This document shows positions 10,480-21,420 of a stretch of DNA of 52,471 nt, piece by piece. The DNA is taken from assembly GCA_036244855.1 (NCBI GenBank), contig BQKZ01000388.1, positions 31,914 through 84,384 of the forward strand, read 5' to 3'. Under the pieces are notes generated by a model. The model did not search any database and was not told the DNA's origin. It saw only the letters and a list, made by a program, of their open reading frames with translations. How positions within the stretch are numbered: position 1 is the stretch's first letter; every line of letters begins with the position of its first letter. This stretch comes from Temnopleurus reevesii (Eukaryota; Echinodermata; Echinoidea; Temnopleuroida; Temnopleuridae). The position numbers and the translations under genes are program-made.

Positions 10480-10978
10480 TGCCATCTCGTCCAATGACTG
10501 TTTCGTCCAAACGCGCTTCATCCAACATTAGTTTGTCTATAAACATTTCATCCAATTGCTGCTTTGTGCAGTAACCAATTTGTCCAATATCCCATTTGTC
10601 CAATAGCCATTTCGTCCAATAACCATATGGTCCGTCTTCATTTTGTCCAATTGCCTATTCGTCAAATCATCATGTGGTCTAGTTCTACTTTGTCCAATTA
10701 CCGCTTTGTTTAGTGTCACTTTGTCCTATCATCAGGGTGTCCAGATTGGACGAAATGATGTTAGCCCAAATGACTATTGGACGAATTGATTATTGGACCA
10801 AACGTTAATGGACAAATGGTTATTGGACGAACAGAATATTGAACTAACTGGTTATTGGAAAAAGCGACTATTTGACGAAATGAATATTGGACAAACCGGT
10901 AATTGGACAACCTAATGTTAGACGAAGCGTGTTTGGACGAAACGGTCATTGGACAAGATGGCATTGGACGAGATGGGG
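10480..10978. mobile_element. TU-like foldback element with 15-16-bp tandem arms
   Basis: The left arm (10480-10740) is about 15 imperfect copies of a 15-16-bp unit with consensus near GTCCAATNNCCATTTC. The right arm (10745-10978) is the same array on the opposite strand. The arms meet at TCCAGATTGGA near 10740, with almost no spacer. The outer ends match over CATCTCGTCCAATG and CGTTTCGTCCAAAC. This is the architecture described for sea-urchin TU foldback transposons, whose inverted repeats contain ~15-bp tandem repeats. Sequence identity to TU is untested. It has no coding capacity. Confidence 0.8.
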
Positions 10979-11859
10979 ATAAACCAAAAGAAAGAGCAAT
11001 CAGAAAAGGGTTTTGAGACAGTCTGATAGCAATTGATCACTAAAACTAATAACTCGATGATATGTTTCCCTTCATAAGAATCTTTCTTTTCAACAACAAA
11101 AAAAAAATTTCTATTAAAAAAATGAATATTTCAGTTTGACTTGTACAAGCTTTGGTAACAATCAAATAACAAACATCTTGTAAATACATATAGGTTAAAG
11201 CCTTAATTAATTAAATGCAAAGACAGTTTCCTCTGTTTTTTTTTTTTTGCATTCAAACTCTTTTGGGTGCATGTGGGGTTGTGGATGGGGCTGCATTTTA
11301 GACTGCCCTTCCACAAAATATTTGGATGCCTAAGCTTCAACCGACCGACCATCTGAAAATGGCCTGACCTCATATTGAAAAATAACAGCAAAATTCGAAA
11401 TAAACATGTTCAATACAGCCTGAAAAGTCTTTTCAGATGATCTTTGGTGTTTCGCTCCCTTCCAAGTCTCTTTTTTTCCGTATGGATTGTGTGAATTGTG
11501 TTTAAAAAATGTAAAGAAAATAACAACAAATATTTTTTTCTGACCGATCAATTTTTTTTCTCAAAAATAGCCTTTGAGGGCATCCAAACAATTTTTGTTA
11601 CCTTATAGATGATTCAGTCCACATGTAAACATGTGACTCTGTTGTACATCATTCAATTGAGCATCAATCATGCCATGAATTCCAGTGATTTATGACAATG
11701 TTTCACCCTCGACCATGATAATGACTTCTCATGAGATTCCATGGATGTATCATTAGCTAGGGTCACACTTGCAGCCGAAACTTTGACATTAATCCTCTAG
11801 GGATGGGAACTTCAAGATTCGCTTTATGTAGACGGCCATATTTTAAAAAACTACGTTGA
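10979..11859. other. AT-rich sequence, nothing assigned
   Basis: It contains A- and T-runs and short frames only. No repeat partner was recognised in the window. Confidence 0.4.
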
Positions 11860-12260
11860 AAACTTGAGGTTTTGAAACGATGACCAAACCGTAAAATTTC
11901 TTATGGTTTTGTCAAGGTTTTGCCAAGGTCATGGGAATGTCTCTCGTGGAGTGTCAAGTGTGAACAGAGTTTCATCAAAGTTTCGTTAACTACAACTTGC
12001 ACGAGCACACCTTTAATTTTTTGTGAACTCCTATGAGTAGAACTTACGTTAATTACGTTTCATGTGCATGCACCACAAAACTCTGAACATGCATATATAT
12101 GTATGTTACGAGTTCTGTGGCGCGACTATCCGTATGAGTAATCGACGGGTCACTGGTGCGAGGCGCTCTTTTTTCCTTCCCAGTGTCACAAGACTGGAAG
12201 TTTCGTTAACTACATCTCTGTGTGAACCCCATCAAAGTTTCGTCATGGTTTTGGGGATCA
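11860..12260. repeat. Dispersed repeat with duplicated AAGTTTCGTTAACTACA motif
   Basis: AAGTTTCGTTAACTACA occurs at about 11978-11994 and again at 12198-12214. Both lie near GTGTGAAC and CATCAAAGTTTCG. The part 11860-11950 matches 4225-4335 in inverse orientation. It is probably a diverged MITE or composite repeat, and its ends are not resolved. Confidence 0.5.
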
Positions 12261-13562
12261 ATTTTCATGATCATACAGTAAAACGTCATTATATGCGAGA
12301 AGTGTAGATATGGCTCATGTTGTACATCAGTCTGTTTTTTCCCAGGTCTATAATGTTTGATCTCTGACTCTGGCGCCTTCTTGACAACCCTAGGTTGTTT
12401 CTCAGCACCACTTGAAAATGTTGTAGCACAGCAGTGATGTGGGAAGGAGTACTTGTACATTGAATCAATTCTAGATTCATGCACTAGACCAACTGACAAT
12501 CTTTTTTAAATCTGAATTTACAGAAGAAAATTGTTTGAAGACTGTAAATGAGGTGATGATATTGTTGTAATCGTAGGAAACAATGATGCTTCAAATATGT
12601 TTTGGGATATATTCATAGATCATTTCTATAGCAGCTTTCAGGTTTGATACAGAAATGAGAAATGTGAGAAGATTGTTGATTGTCCTGCTACCCATATGAT
12701 GATTTTAGTACATCTGTCATAGTTTCAGTTTCTATTTTTGATTGAACTAGTAATATACAATGTATATATTTATAAACACACTGTCCTTTTTAACAAAATC
12801 GAGCCCAGATATGATTGTGTATTATCTTTATAATCATTAGAATGTGAAACAAGTCAAAAGGAAATGTTATTCAAAGATTTGCTAGAAGTTCAATGAAACG
12901 GAGATGTAAGATATCTGTGTGAATTCAGTCAAGCCTTTTGTAAAATATACAGTAAAGTGATTACCTTTGAGGAGTATTATTGATTTTAACCCTTTATTGA
13001 AGAGTATCCTATGGATTTTCAGTTCTACATGCATTGCAAATGACTTTGTATCACCAAATTGACAATGTAACCTTGAACCATTAAAGCTTAAAATTGAAAG
13101 ATTTGAGATATGAATGTAGGAAAAGAAAAGAAAATATGTAGGATATTTAAATTAAAATTAGATTTTGTATTTTAAGAAAGTATGACTTTTTTTGTAATCA
13201 GAATTCTACAATTTGCTTGCTCTTTTTATACTTATTATCCATTCTTCTACCTATTGTGATTAATGCATGCTTTAACTGGTGTAATAGGTTAACTCTATTA
13301 TCAATCTATTTTTTCCTATTTTCACGGATGGAAGTTGTTAACAGATGAAAAGGAAACTCTGGACATGCATTAATGAGCGCTGCTTTCAGTTTCTGATTAA
13401 TTAAATGGGTTTTTTTTAGATGTCCCATAGAGGAAATATTGTATTTATGATTGCTTTTGTTTGTAAGGTAAATACAAGGTTTATTTTTGTTCCACATTTT
13501 TGTGAAAATCTAAATATTTTGTATAAAAGAATGTTTATTTTGTATGTAAGCAATAAACGTTT
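12261..13562. other. AT-rich sequence, nothing assigned
   Basis: A short TACAGTAAAACGTCATTATA stretch near 12276 resembles a Tc1/pogo end, but no partner end was found. Otherwise no feature was recognised. Confidence 0.4.
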
Positions 13563-13661
13563 TTTTCATTTTTCTTATTCCTTCTCTCTTCTTTACATGT
13601 GCCCATTCTCTCTTTGACCTGCTGACATCACTTGGGTTTACTTCATGTCACACAGGTAAGA
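13563..13661 (+). promoter_or_regulatory. Candidate recursive (zero-length exon) splice site
   Basis: A long pyrimidine tract (13563-13616) is followed by a CTGAC branch-like motif at about 13620, then CACACAG|GTAAGAG with the junction at 13655/13656. An acceptor directly abutting a near-consensus donor is the signature of recursive splice points in long introns. It could instead be the 3' end of an ordinary short exon whose own acceptor lies upstream. Confidence 0.35.
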
Positions 13662-13694
13662 GTTGTTCAGTTGAACCAGTCATGATGATGAGAA

Positions 13695-13962
13695 TTGCAT
13701 AATAACTGGGAGGATATTGGAGGATCTATTGGTGGTGGTGGTGGTGGTGGTGGTGGTGGTGGTGATAGTGGGGCTCGTGTAGATGGTGGTGGTAACGATA
13801 GGGCTGGTGGTTGTGATGGTGACGGTGGGGCTAGTGGTGGTGATGGTGACAGTGGAGCTGGTGATGATGGTAGTGATGATGGGGCTGGTGGTGGTGGTGG
13901 TGGTGATGGTAGGGCTGGTGGTGGTGATGATGGTGATGATGATGATGATGATGATGATGATG
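13695..13962 (+). repeat. GGT/GAT trinucleotide microsatellite
   Basis: (GGT)n grades into GGGGCTGGTGGTGATGG-like units and then a pure (GAT)n run that is cut by the N gap. Long frames of Gly/Asp, Val/Met or His on either strand are simple-sequence artefacts extended by N. Confidence 0.95.
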
Positions 13963-14580
13963 NNNNNNNNNNNNNNNNNNNNNNNNNNNNNNNNNNNNNN
14001 NNNNNNNNNNNNNNNNNNNNNNNNNNNNNNNNNNNNNNNNNNNNNNNNNNNNNNNNNNNNNNNNNNNNNNNNNNNNNNNNNNNNNNNNNNNNNNNNNNNN
14101 NNNNNNNNNNNNNNNNNNNNNNNNNNNNNNNNNNNNNNNNNNNNNNNNNNNNNNNNNNNNNNNNNNNNNNNNNNNNNNNNNNNNNNNNNNNNNNNNNNNN
14201 NNNNNNNNNNNNNNNNNNNNNNNNNNNNNNNNNNNNNNNNNNNNNNNNNNNNNNNNNNNNNNNNNNNNNNNNNNNNNNNNNNNNNNNNNNNNNNNNNNNN
14301 NNNNNNNNNNNNNNNNNNNNNNNNNNNNNNNNNNNNNNNNNNNNNNNNNNNNNNNNNNNNNNNNNNNNNNNNNNNNNNNNNNNNNNNNNNNNNNNNNNNN
14401 NNNNNNNNNNNNNNNNNNNNNNNNNNNNNNNNNNNNNNNNNNNNNNNNNNNNNNNNNNNNNNNNNNNNNNNNNNNNNNNNNNNNNNNNNNNNNNNNNNNN
14501 NNNNNNNNNNNNNNNNNNNNNNNNNNNNNNNNNNNNNNNNNNNNNNNNNNNNNNNNNNNNNNNNNNNNNNNNNNNNNNNN
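13963..14580. other. Assembly gap (618 N)
   Basis: The stretch is 618 consecutive N. It begins inside a (GAT)n tract and resumes inside a MITE copy, so the missing part probably includes more microsatellite and the left end of that element. Confidence 0.98.
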
Positions 14581-14639
14581 GGAATCCTCGAGTCGGCAAC
14601 GCCGACCAATTATTAGTCGTCTACGTTCAAATCTGTGAC

Positions 14640-15045
14640 GTATTTGTGGACAGCTCTCCATTCATTCTGTACACAAAATTTAACAATTTCTTCTTTTTTC
14701 AGAAAAGTGGACAAAATATTCCCTTTTCTCGTCAGTATTATAGGGTTTGGATAATTCTTCAAGTATTGTTGGAAGAATAATGTTGAATAGTTATGGTATA
14801 TTCAATCAAATTCCATAATTATAAAAAATCATGTACAAAATAAATGGAGAGTTGTCCGCATATCGTCATAGATTTGTTAAGCGTTGCCAATTCAAGGATC
14901 CCCATGACATGGGATAATTGAAACTTTGAAAATTTGTTACTTTTGAACGGACTGTCCAATTAAGCTCAAATTTTCACAGTTTGATCATCATATTTTTCTT
15001 CATCGACTGATAGCAAATTAATTCCAGGGTTTCATTCCACTTTAA
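14640..15045 (+). mobile_element. Diverged copy of the TTAA MITE at 33635, left end lost in gap
   Basis: Shared landmarks with 33820-34231, in the same order, are TCTCC(A/T)TTCA, TGTACACAA, AGAAAAGT(G/A)GACAAAAT, CGTTGCCAATTCAAGGAT, ACTTTTGAACGGA and CTCAAATTTTCACAGTTTG. The copy ends CATTCCACTTTAA, equivalent to AATTCCCCTTTAA, with TTAA at 15042-15045. The first ~190 bp of the family is not visible; it lies in or before the N gap. Confidence 0.85.
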
Positions 15046-15465
15046 TGAAACACAACCCATGAGGCGAAAAAATTGTAGCCTATAGACATGTTAGTCTTGT
15101 GCTAGAAGTGCTTTACTCATTTGTCTTTACCATCTTTAAGGTATAAATCTGATGACCTGTGTATTAATTCACACATAATATTTAACATGAAAATGTAATG
15201 TGCGCTCTTTGTTCCTGATTAATGATATAACATTAAATAAAACCTACATGGTAAAGTTATGGTGCCCTTGGAAAGAAAAGTAGGAAGTCAGTCAGCTAAA
15301 ATGACTTCCATTAGCCGAAAAACAAGAGGAAACAGATTGCAAATAGGACTTTAAATCACCCCAAATATTGAATAGGATATTTTTAGGGGTGAGCAGGAAT
15401 GCATACATCCTGTGAGAGGAAAATGAATGATAAAGATGGCATCTCTTTGTCTGGGCATCTTAATA
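15046..15465. other. Unique AT-rich sequence, nothing assigned
   Basis: No gene or repeat was recognised. Confidence 0.4.
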
Positions 15466-15692
15466 GGCGGGTTTACTTATATATTCAAATTTATGTGCGT
15501 TTCTTGCTACCGAATGTAGTTACGTGGTATTCCTTCAACCGTTTGTTAATAATAAGACTACAATATTTGGAATCCAGTTTGCATACATTACTTGTTGCTA
15601 CGTCAGCAAATCTAGGGCAAGCTTTAGGGATGTCAAGAACAACCTTGTGTTAAAGGTATGCATGAAATTTGCATCTATTAGTAAACCCGCCT
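15466..15692 (+). mobile_element. TA-flanked MITE, GGCGGGTTTACTA family, copy 1
   Basis: Ends are GGCGGGTTTACTTATA on the left and TATTAGTAAACCCGCC on the right, flanked by TA (AATA on the left, TATTG on the right). The element is about 227 bp. Subterminal ATTCAAATTTATG and CATGAAATTTGCAT extend the inverted repeats. An 84-residue frame (15399-15653) only runs through the element. Confidence 0.85.
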
Positions 15693-15755
15693 ATTGATAT
15701 CAGATGAAAACTTCACTCTTTTAGATTTTTTTTGTTTCGTTGTATATCTTTGTTA

Positions 15756-15957
15756 GGTGGGTTTACTAATAGATGCAAATTTTATGCATAATTTGCTTAA
15801 CCCAAAAGGTGTTCTTGACAACCCCCTAACTTGGCCGAGGCTTGCCCAACATAGCAACAAGTAATGTATGCCAACTGGATTACAAGTATTATTATTCAGT
15901 TATCACCGGTTTGAGGAATACCATGTAAATATGTCCGTTAGCAAGAAACATGCAAAA
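15756..15957 (-). mobile_element. GGCGGGTTTACTA family, copy 2, inverted and truncated
   Basis: It begins GGTGGGTTTACTAATAGATG after TA, then runs as the reverse complement of copy 1 (GTTCTTGACAA, CTTGCC, AGCAACAAGTAATGTATG, GGAATACCA). It stops near AGCAAGAAACATGCA without the second terminal repeat. With copy 1 it forms a head-to-head pair separated by about 63 bp. Confidence 0.8.
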
Positions 15958-16854
15958 TTACTGGCTTATTCTAAAATATAGATATACTTATTTTGGGGAA
16001 ATGGTGGAAAGCTAAAGCCTTAGTCCTTTTTAATAATGTGAAGGATTTTTTTAATTTAAATTTTGAATTTATTTACAGATAAAATGATAGGTATGATATT
16101 GCATATAGATTTGTTTTTATGAAAAATAATTTCCAGAACAAATTATTTCGAGTACATTTTCCACCAAAAACGGAGACAAAATTAGGGGTATAGTCCAAGA
16201 CACCACTGCTTGCCAAGTGTTTTTTTCCTTTTTAGAGGAGGGAGATTTTCTAGAATCTATGAGTTTTTCACGAACATAAAAAGCTTATCTGCAATAAATT
16301 ATTTGTTACTTCTTATTTATTCATGTTTTCTTTCAGTCGGGTTGTTTCTTCATGTCAGTACAACTGACCTACTTACTAAGAAAGCCCTTTGTTGAAAATA
16401 AACAGATGTATATACATATATATATTTTATTATATACATAGTAAAATATAAAACATAGTAATATCTTCACAAGTTCTCTATGCAACTTCAATGAATGATG
16501 AGGTAACATTATCCCAATTTCACCAGAATGCCTTCGGAATGACGTCATTGTCGAACATTGATGAACATCAGAGCTCGATGAATAAAATGTTGACCTTTAT
16601 GTGATCATCATTGTGCAGCATTGAGATTTATGAAGATGGTATCATAATGTTATCAACCTGTCCGGTTATTGGCTCTGTTCTTGTGGTCTAATTACACCAT
16701 GGTGTGCACACACACATGCTTAGGATGTCATGCGCCAATGCATAGCTAAGCACCTTCAATGACACCTTTCATAATACACTGTATCAGAATGAAAAAATTA
16801 TAATTAAATATAATTTGATTTGGAATAATGATATTTATTTTGTATGTGGAAAAA
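15958..16854. other. AT-rich sequence, nothing assigned
   Basis: Includes short AT-rich simple sequence near 16408-16445. No gene was recognised. Confidence 0.4.
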
Positions 16855-17030
16855 GACCATGGTGCCTACTTTTGTTGTACATGGAATAATTTTCCTGGTA
16901 TCACATCACAATTTGCTATGCATTTTCGCATGATTGCTCCACAAAAAAAAGCTTTTTCACATAGAGATGTAGAGGAAAGTGTTGAGACTGTTTCCTTAGC
17001 ATCTCAATCTGCTAATCAAATTTGAAAAGG
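16855..17030 (+). repeat. Dispersed repeat family R, + copy
   Basis: It matches the reverse complement of about 20410-20615. Shared blocks are GGAATAATTTT, TTTGCTATGCATTTT, CTTTTTCACATAGA and TCT(C/G)A, then GCTAATCAAAT(T/G)TGAAAAG. No terminal inverted repeats are evident. The family is unrecognised. Confidence 0.7.
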
Positions 17031-17132
17031 AAAATTACTCTCTGTTGAAAATTAGTAGCGGGTTCAGATTTATAAATCAATAGATGGTTTCCATAATGTA
17101 GTCAAATTTATTCGTGCTTGCCCTAAGACTTA

Positions 17133-17369
17133 TAGGTCAGTTTACTAATATATAATATTCAAATTTATGCAGGCTTCTTGCCAGCAAGCACAACTATGTG
17201 GTATTCATTAAACCGATAAGTAACAGTACCACTATAATATTTGGAATCCCTTCTGCATATATTTGTTGTTGCTGTGTCGGGCAAGCCTCAGGCAAGCTCT
17301 AGGGTTGTCAAGAACAACTTTTGTGTACAGAGTATGCATAGGATTTGAATCAATTGATAAACCTGTCTA
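17133..17369 (+). mobile_element. GGCGGGTTTACTA family, copy 3, diverged
   Basis: Starts TAGGTCAGTTTACTAATATA and ends ATTGATAAACCTGTCTA. Internal blocks GTGGTATTC, ATATTTGGAATCC, GGCAAGC and TGTCAAGAACAA match copy 1. It lies about 100 bp after the repeat at 16855. Confidence 0.8.
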
Positions 17370-18094
17370 ATGTATATTCACTTGTCAATGGACAACCACA
17401 GTACTTTGCAAAAGTCAGAATGCAATTTTCAAAAGTGTTGCTACTTTGTGAAAACATTGTAGCATGTCTGACCTAGCAACAAGCATTCATTCCATCTGTT
17501 AAAATGTGGTTTTTTTTTGTTATCATATGAATAAATATCATCTCATTAAATGCATGACAAAGACAAGTACATAAAATTTGACTATATTATGAAAACCCTC
17601 TATTACCCAAGAACAAATTATTTATTTTCAACCTTCTAAAATATTTCCCTATTTGACTTATGAGAAGTATAAGAACAAGAACAAATTCTATGTGAAGAAT
17701 ATATGAAAGGCCTGTGGTAATTGAGATATTCTCAGGAAAATATCGTCATTAATTGCATGGTTGATGGAGGGTGGTTTACAACAAAACACAAACTTGATGA
17801 TCTGATGTGTGATTGGTTCATTACATACTGTTCCAAGGCCGTGCTGGCTGTAATTTTATGTGGACGTCTTAAAGAGAAGCTTCGGAAATTAGAATCCCTA
17901 TGAAGCATCTTAAATATGTCTTTCTTCTTTTTGTGAAAGTAATTGATCATCTCGGTTTTATAGACTCTAATCTTTGTGACAAAAAACTCCCCAAACTGTA
18001 AAAACAAAATAATAAGACCCCCTCCCCCAACAAAAGAAAAAAGTGGGAATAGTCAATAGTCCAATTAATGAGAGTCAGGAATCGTTGCTCTACC
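17370..18094. other. AT-rich sequence, nothing assigned
   Basis: Two opposed short frames (17721-17903 and 17732-18007) overlap without coding character. Confidence 0.4.
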
Positions 18095-18640
18095 TTTTAT
18101 CGCTATCAATCTCAGGACAATGGGATTACACTTGGATCACTTGAGCATATCTATTGTTCTTAGCTTAAGGAACGATAACAGGAAACAATACATTGAGACT
18201 TTCAAAGTAGTATAATATAAAAGAAATTACAGTTTACCGCTCATTTTTAGGATTAGTCAAGATACAAATTAAAGCTGGTTACCTGTAAATACCATAAGTA
18301 TGAGGACAATGATCATAGTGGGATTATTTGCTCTGAGCTTTTTGTAGCGAATGCTACATGCACGTAGTAAAGAATTGTGACTTACACTATAGTTTTGATA
18401 TAAAAGCAATCACAGATTATCACTCATTTGAGGATTGGTCGAGATACAAATTAAGAGGGCTTACCTGATATCACTCTAAATATGATGCCAATATCATAAG
18501 TGGGATCATTTGTTTTGAACTTTTTAATCAAATGCAGGTAGCAAAGAATCGTGACTTTCTCTGTAGTTTGATACAAAGAATAATCACAAATTATCTCTCA
18601 TTCGAGTAAAGTGAAGATACAAATTAAGAATGCTCATTTA
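18095..18640 (+). repeat. ~178-bp tandem repeat, about 2.8 copies
   Basis: GATACAAATTAA recurs at 18261, 18443 and 18616, spacings of 182 and 173 bp. Each unit also carries TCATTTNAGGATT, a GTGGGAT(T/C)ATTTG block, a TAGTAAAG or TAGCAAAG motif and GTGACTT...TAGTTT. Copies are diverged. Confidence 0.8.
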
Positions 18641-18910
18641 GAGTTGATTGAAGAGTCATTGAGGACAGTCAAGATCATTTTTTCCTGCGGTCTAGGATGA
18701 GCTGGAAAGATGAGAAATTAATATCACGACTGGTCATGGTTGATGGTTCTTGTCATTTACTGTACCATCATCAATCTGTGCTGAGCGCTTCACCAGCTGC
18801 CCTATAATCAGGCCTCATTCCGTGCTAACTACTTCATAAACTTGGAAGTGGCTGTGTGGTTGGTGGCCAAGAGAGGGCACTATTTGCCTTTGTTGGTCTA
18901 TGAGGGTGAG
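18641..18910. promoter_or_regulatory. Unique island, possible cis-regulatory module
   Basis: This segment is less AT-biased than its surroundings and free of repeats. It holds an E-box-like CAGCTG and several TAAT-type cores. There is no direct evidence of function. Confidence 0.15.
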
Positions 18911-20409
18911 AGTGTATTTTATACCCACGGTCCAAAATGAGAAACGACTTGTTGTCTTCCACCAAAATTACCCCACCATTTATATGCATCCATCCTATAA
19001 TCTTGCATTAAGGCGAGAAATGAATAAAATTGATTAATATAAATAAATCTAAGGAAGTGATGCATTGTGGTCATGCCGTAACCTAACTAACCCACCCTCA
19101 CCCAAAGCATTTTCACTTTTTTTCTTTTGTTGTTATTGAGTATAGGTTTGAAGGTAAAAGTGCAGTAAAACAAACCTTTCAAATGTATTAATGTATAGAT
19201 ATAGTTTTGTTTTAAAACTCCAACCTATCTACCTTATTATTATTTTTTTTTTTGCCTTATGGTTAGTGTGTGATCTTTTAAAAATGTCTTACCTTTCTTT
19301 TTACCGATCCTTATAAAATATTTCAGAAATATTAAGACATTAAGTCCACCTGTGATTTTAAACTAAAAACCCTATCAAAGTGACAGATCATGAGACACAA
19401 CATCATTCGCCTAACTCCACTGCCTATCCACTGAATATGTTTGTGTGTTGTGTGTCAACCCTGCTAGAAGAAGAAAAGAATATGCTGCCCTCTTGAGTTG
19501 TATATGTGAATTTGTCTGATGATGTACAGCATTCCCTTGATAACTCGGTGTGGACATCAAACTGGGATTAGAGAACAGATATGAAATATATTAAAGTGGG
19601 ACTTGGATAGGAATATTTTAATGAAATACATTAATGAATACAATGGTAGTGTTTAAAGATTTCAGTCTTTCTCGGTCTACTTTTTTTCAGTGATTTACAA
19701 TATCGGTTTCCCCTATCATAATTCTGTTTATATGCTCCTCAAAGTTTTCCACAAATTGTCATCTTTATTTTCAATTATTCAGAAATGTCAATAAGGACAG
19801 AAAATAAGCTCTTTGTGTGAATTCAGTACAACATTTGTATTGGGGGCCAATCTAGAAATAATTTTGTTTGGCTTCATTTGCATGTAGGTTTGTGAAATTG
19901 CACTGTACAAAGGTTTGTTGAGTATGAGGAGGGAGGGGGGTAAAGGTGTTTGTTTTATGATTTCTTTTTTTTTTTTGGGGGGGGGGGGAGGGGCAGATGA
20001 CATTCTTCCCAAGTAAATTCTACATGTATGCAGAGGATGACATGCTTATACCCCACCCCACCCCACCCTCTCTGTTTGTCCGCAATATGAACTGAAGCTT
20101 AGATGGACCAGATCCGAATCTCATGGGTGATGGAACATCTCGGCTTTACCGAGTCTGTCTCCTGTGAAATTAGAAAAACAGCCAGTTTGTTATCTTCGCA
20201 GTTTAGCATCTTCTTGAGAAATGGCTTTGTTTATGGTCTGGTGTCTGGCACTGAAAATGTAGATATATAATGTAGAAATGCAAAAATATGTTACATGCAT
20301 GTTTTGATAAAACATACTGTATTACTTGTTTGAATTGATAATAGTTTTTAAGTTATTCGAAAGCAGTCTAATTCAGTAATGAACATTGTGTTTATTCAGG
20401 ACTGGGAAT
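18911..20409. other. Sequence with no gene; poly-T/poly-G and CCCCA tracts
   Basis: A T-run followed by 12 G lies at 19977-19988. (CCCCA)n-like sequence lies at about 20051-20068. No coding signal was seen. Confidence 0.6.
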
Positions 20410-20615
20410 AATTTTACTTTTCACATTTGATTAGCAGTTTCAGACATTGAGGAAATATTTTCAATAACTTACTGTATGTACAGTTCTATGTGAAAAAGTT
20501 GCTGAACAAAACATCTTTTGAATAGCAATCCTGTTAAAATGCATAGCAAAGTGCGATGCGATACAAGAAAAATTATTCCCTGAAGTACATAGAAGTAATG
20601 TAGGCCTACATTGTA
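20410..20615 (-). repeat. Dispersed repeat family R, - copy
   Basis: It is the inverted counterpart of 16855-17030, with colinear blocks on the opposite strand. The 99-residue frame at 20461-20760 overlaps it and is not a supported gene. Confidence 0.7.
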
Positions 20616-21085
20616 TTTGGTTATCATCAGACTCCCATTTTAGTTCACAAAAATGTCCAATGCTTGGCTGTACTAAGATTATGCTAATGATCACAGTGAA
20701 GTGTTCAATACATTTAGAATGAGCCATACAAATTCTGAAGAAAACTGAATCACATTCCATACAATATGCATACTGTCAAAATATTGTTTCATTGTTCTTT
20801 CTCAATTTTTGACAATTCATTGACTGTATCGATATATTTGCAGCTGACGAAGAATGTATCTCTTTATGAAATTCTAAGAAATTTCAAAATATTTGTTATT
20901 AACCACTAACTTTTCAAAGCACATGGTGTGGATGTCAAGTTTTTAGCATGATGGACATGATTCTGTCGTTGAAGTGCCTATTCAGATAAGTTGATTTTAT
21001 TATTATTTTGTCACACTCTTCTAAAAAAGAAAGTTAAAGCAGTTGTATATTATCCATTTTATCTTTATTTTCAACCCCCAAATAA
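20616..21085. other. AT-rich sequence, nothing assigned
   Basis: No feature was recognised. Confidence 0.4.
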
Positions 21086-21089
21086 TGTC

Positions 21090-21420
21090 ATGTGACAAAC
21101 CTGTCCTCATCCATTTTTATCTCCCTGCTATCTTCTTCTGGAGAAGATGCGGTTCTCATCAATCCTGAAAAAAGCGCAGAATTCTCCCCAATAATTTGCC
21201 TAATATGAGTACTAGTGCCAATCCCCCGTGATTGGCTTAAATCACTCCCGAGGCGACCGCGCTGAGTTTGCCATATACTGATCTTGTCTCGTATTAAATA
21301 GTTGTGTGTCAAATCAGATTATTAATGGAGAGGCAATGGCCGGCAGCAAGGCTACCTAATTTTTTCCCTTTTCTCCTCTTGAACCGCAAAATGGTCGGAA
21401 AATGGAACAGGCAGAAAGAA
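21090..21420. promoter_or_regulatory. GC-richer unique island, possible cis-regulatory module
   Basis: A repeat-free stretch with balanced composition, including GTGATTGGCTTAAATCACT (a near-palindromic segment), CCGAGGCGACCGCG and ATTAATGG. The 74-residue frame on the - strand (21088-21312) is not convincing. The regulatory call rests on composition only. Confidence 0.2.

Noticed and set aside
13667..14780. Long frames of Gly/Asp, Val/Met, His, Ser/Pro or Ile/Thr across the gap
   Set aside because: They are trinucleotide repeat translations extended through N. No codon in the N run is real.
20041..20070. Possible telomere-like C-rich repeat
   Set aside because: The CCCCA units are few and are not CCCTAA.
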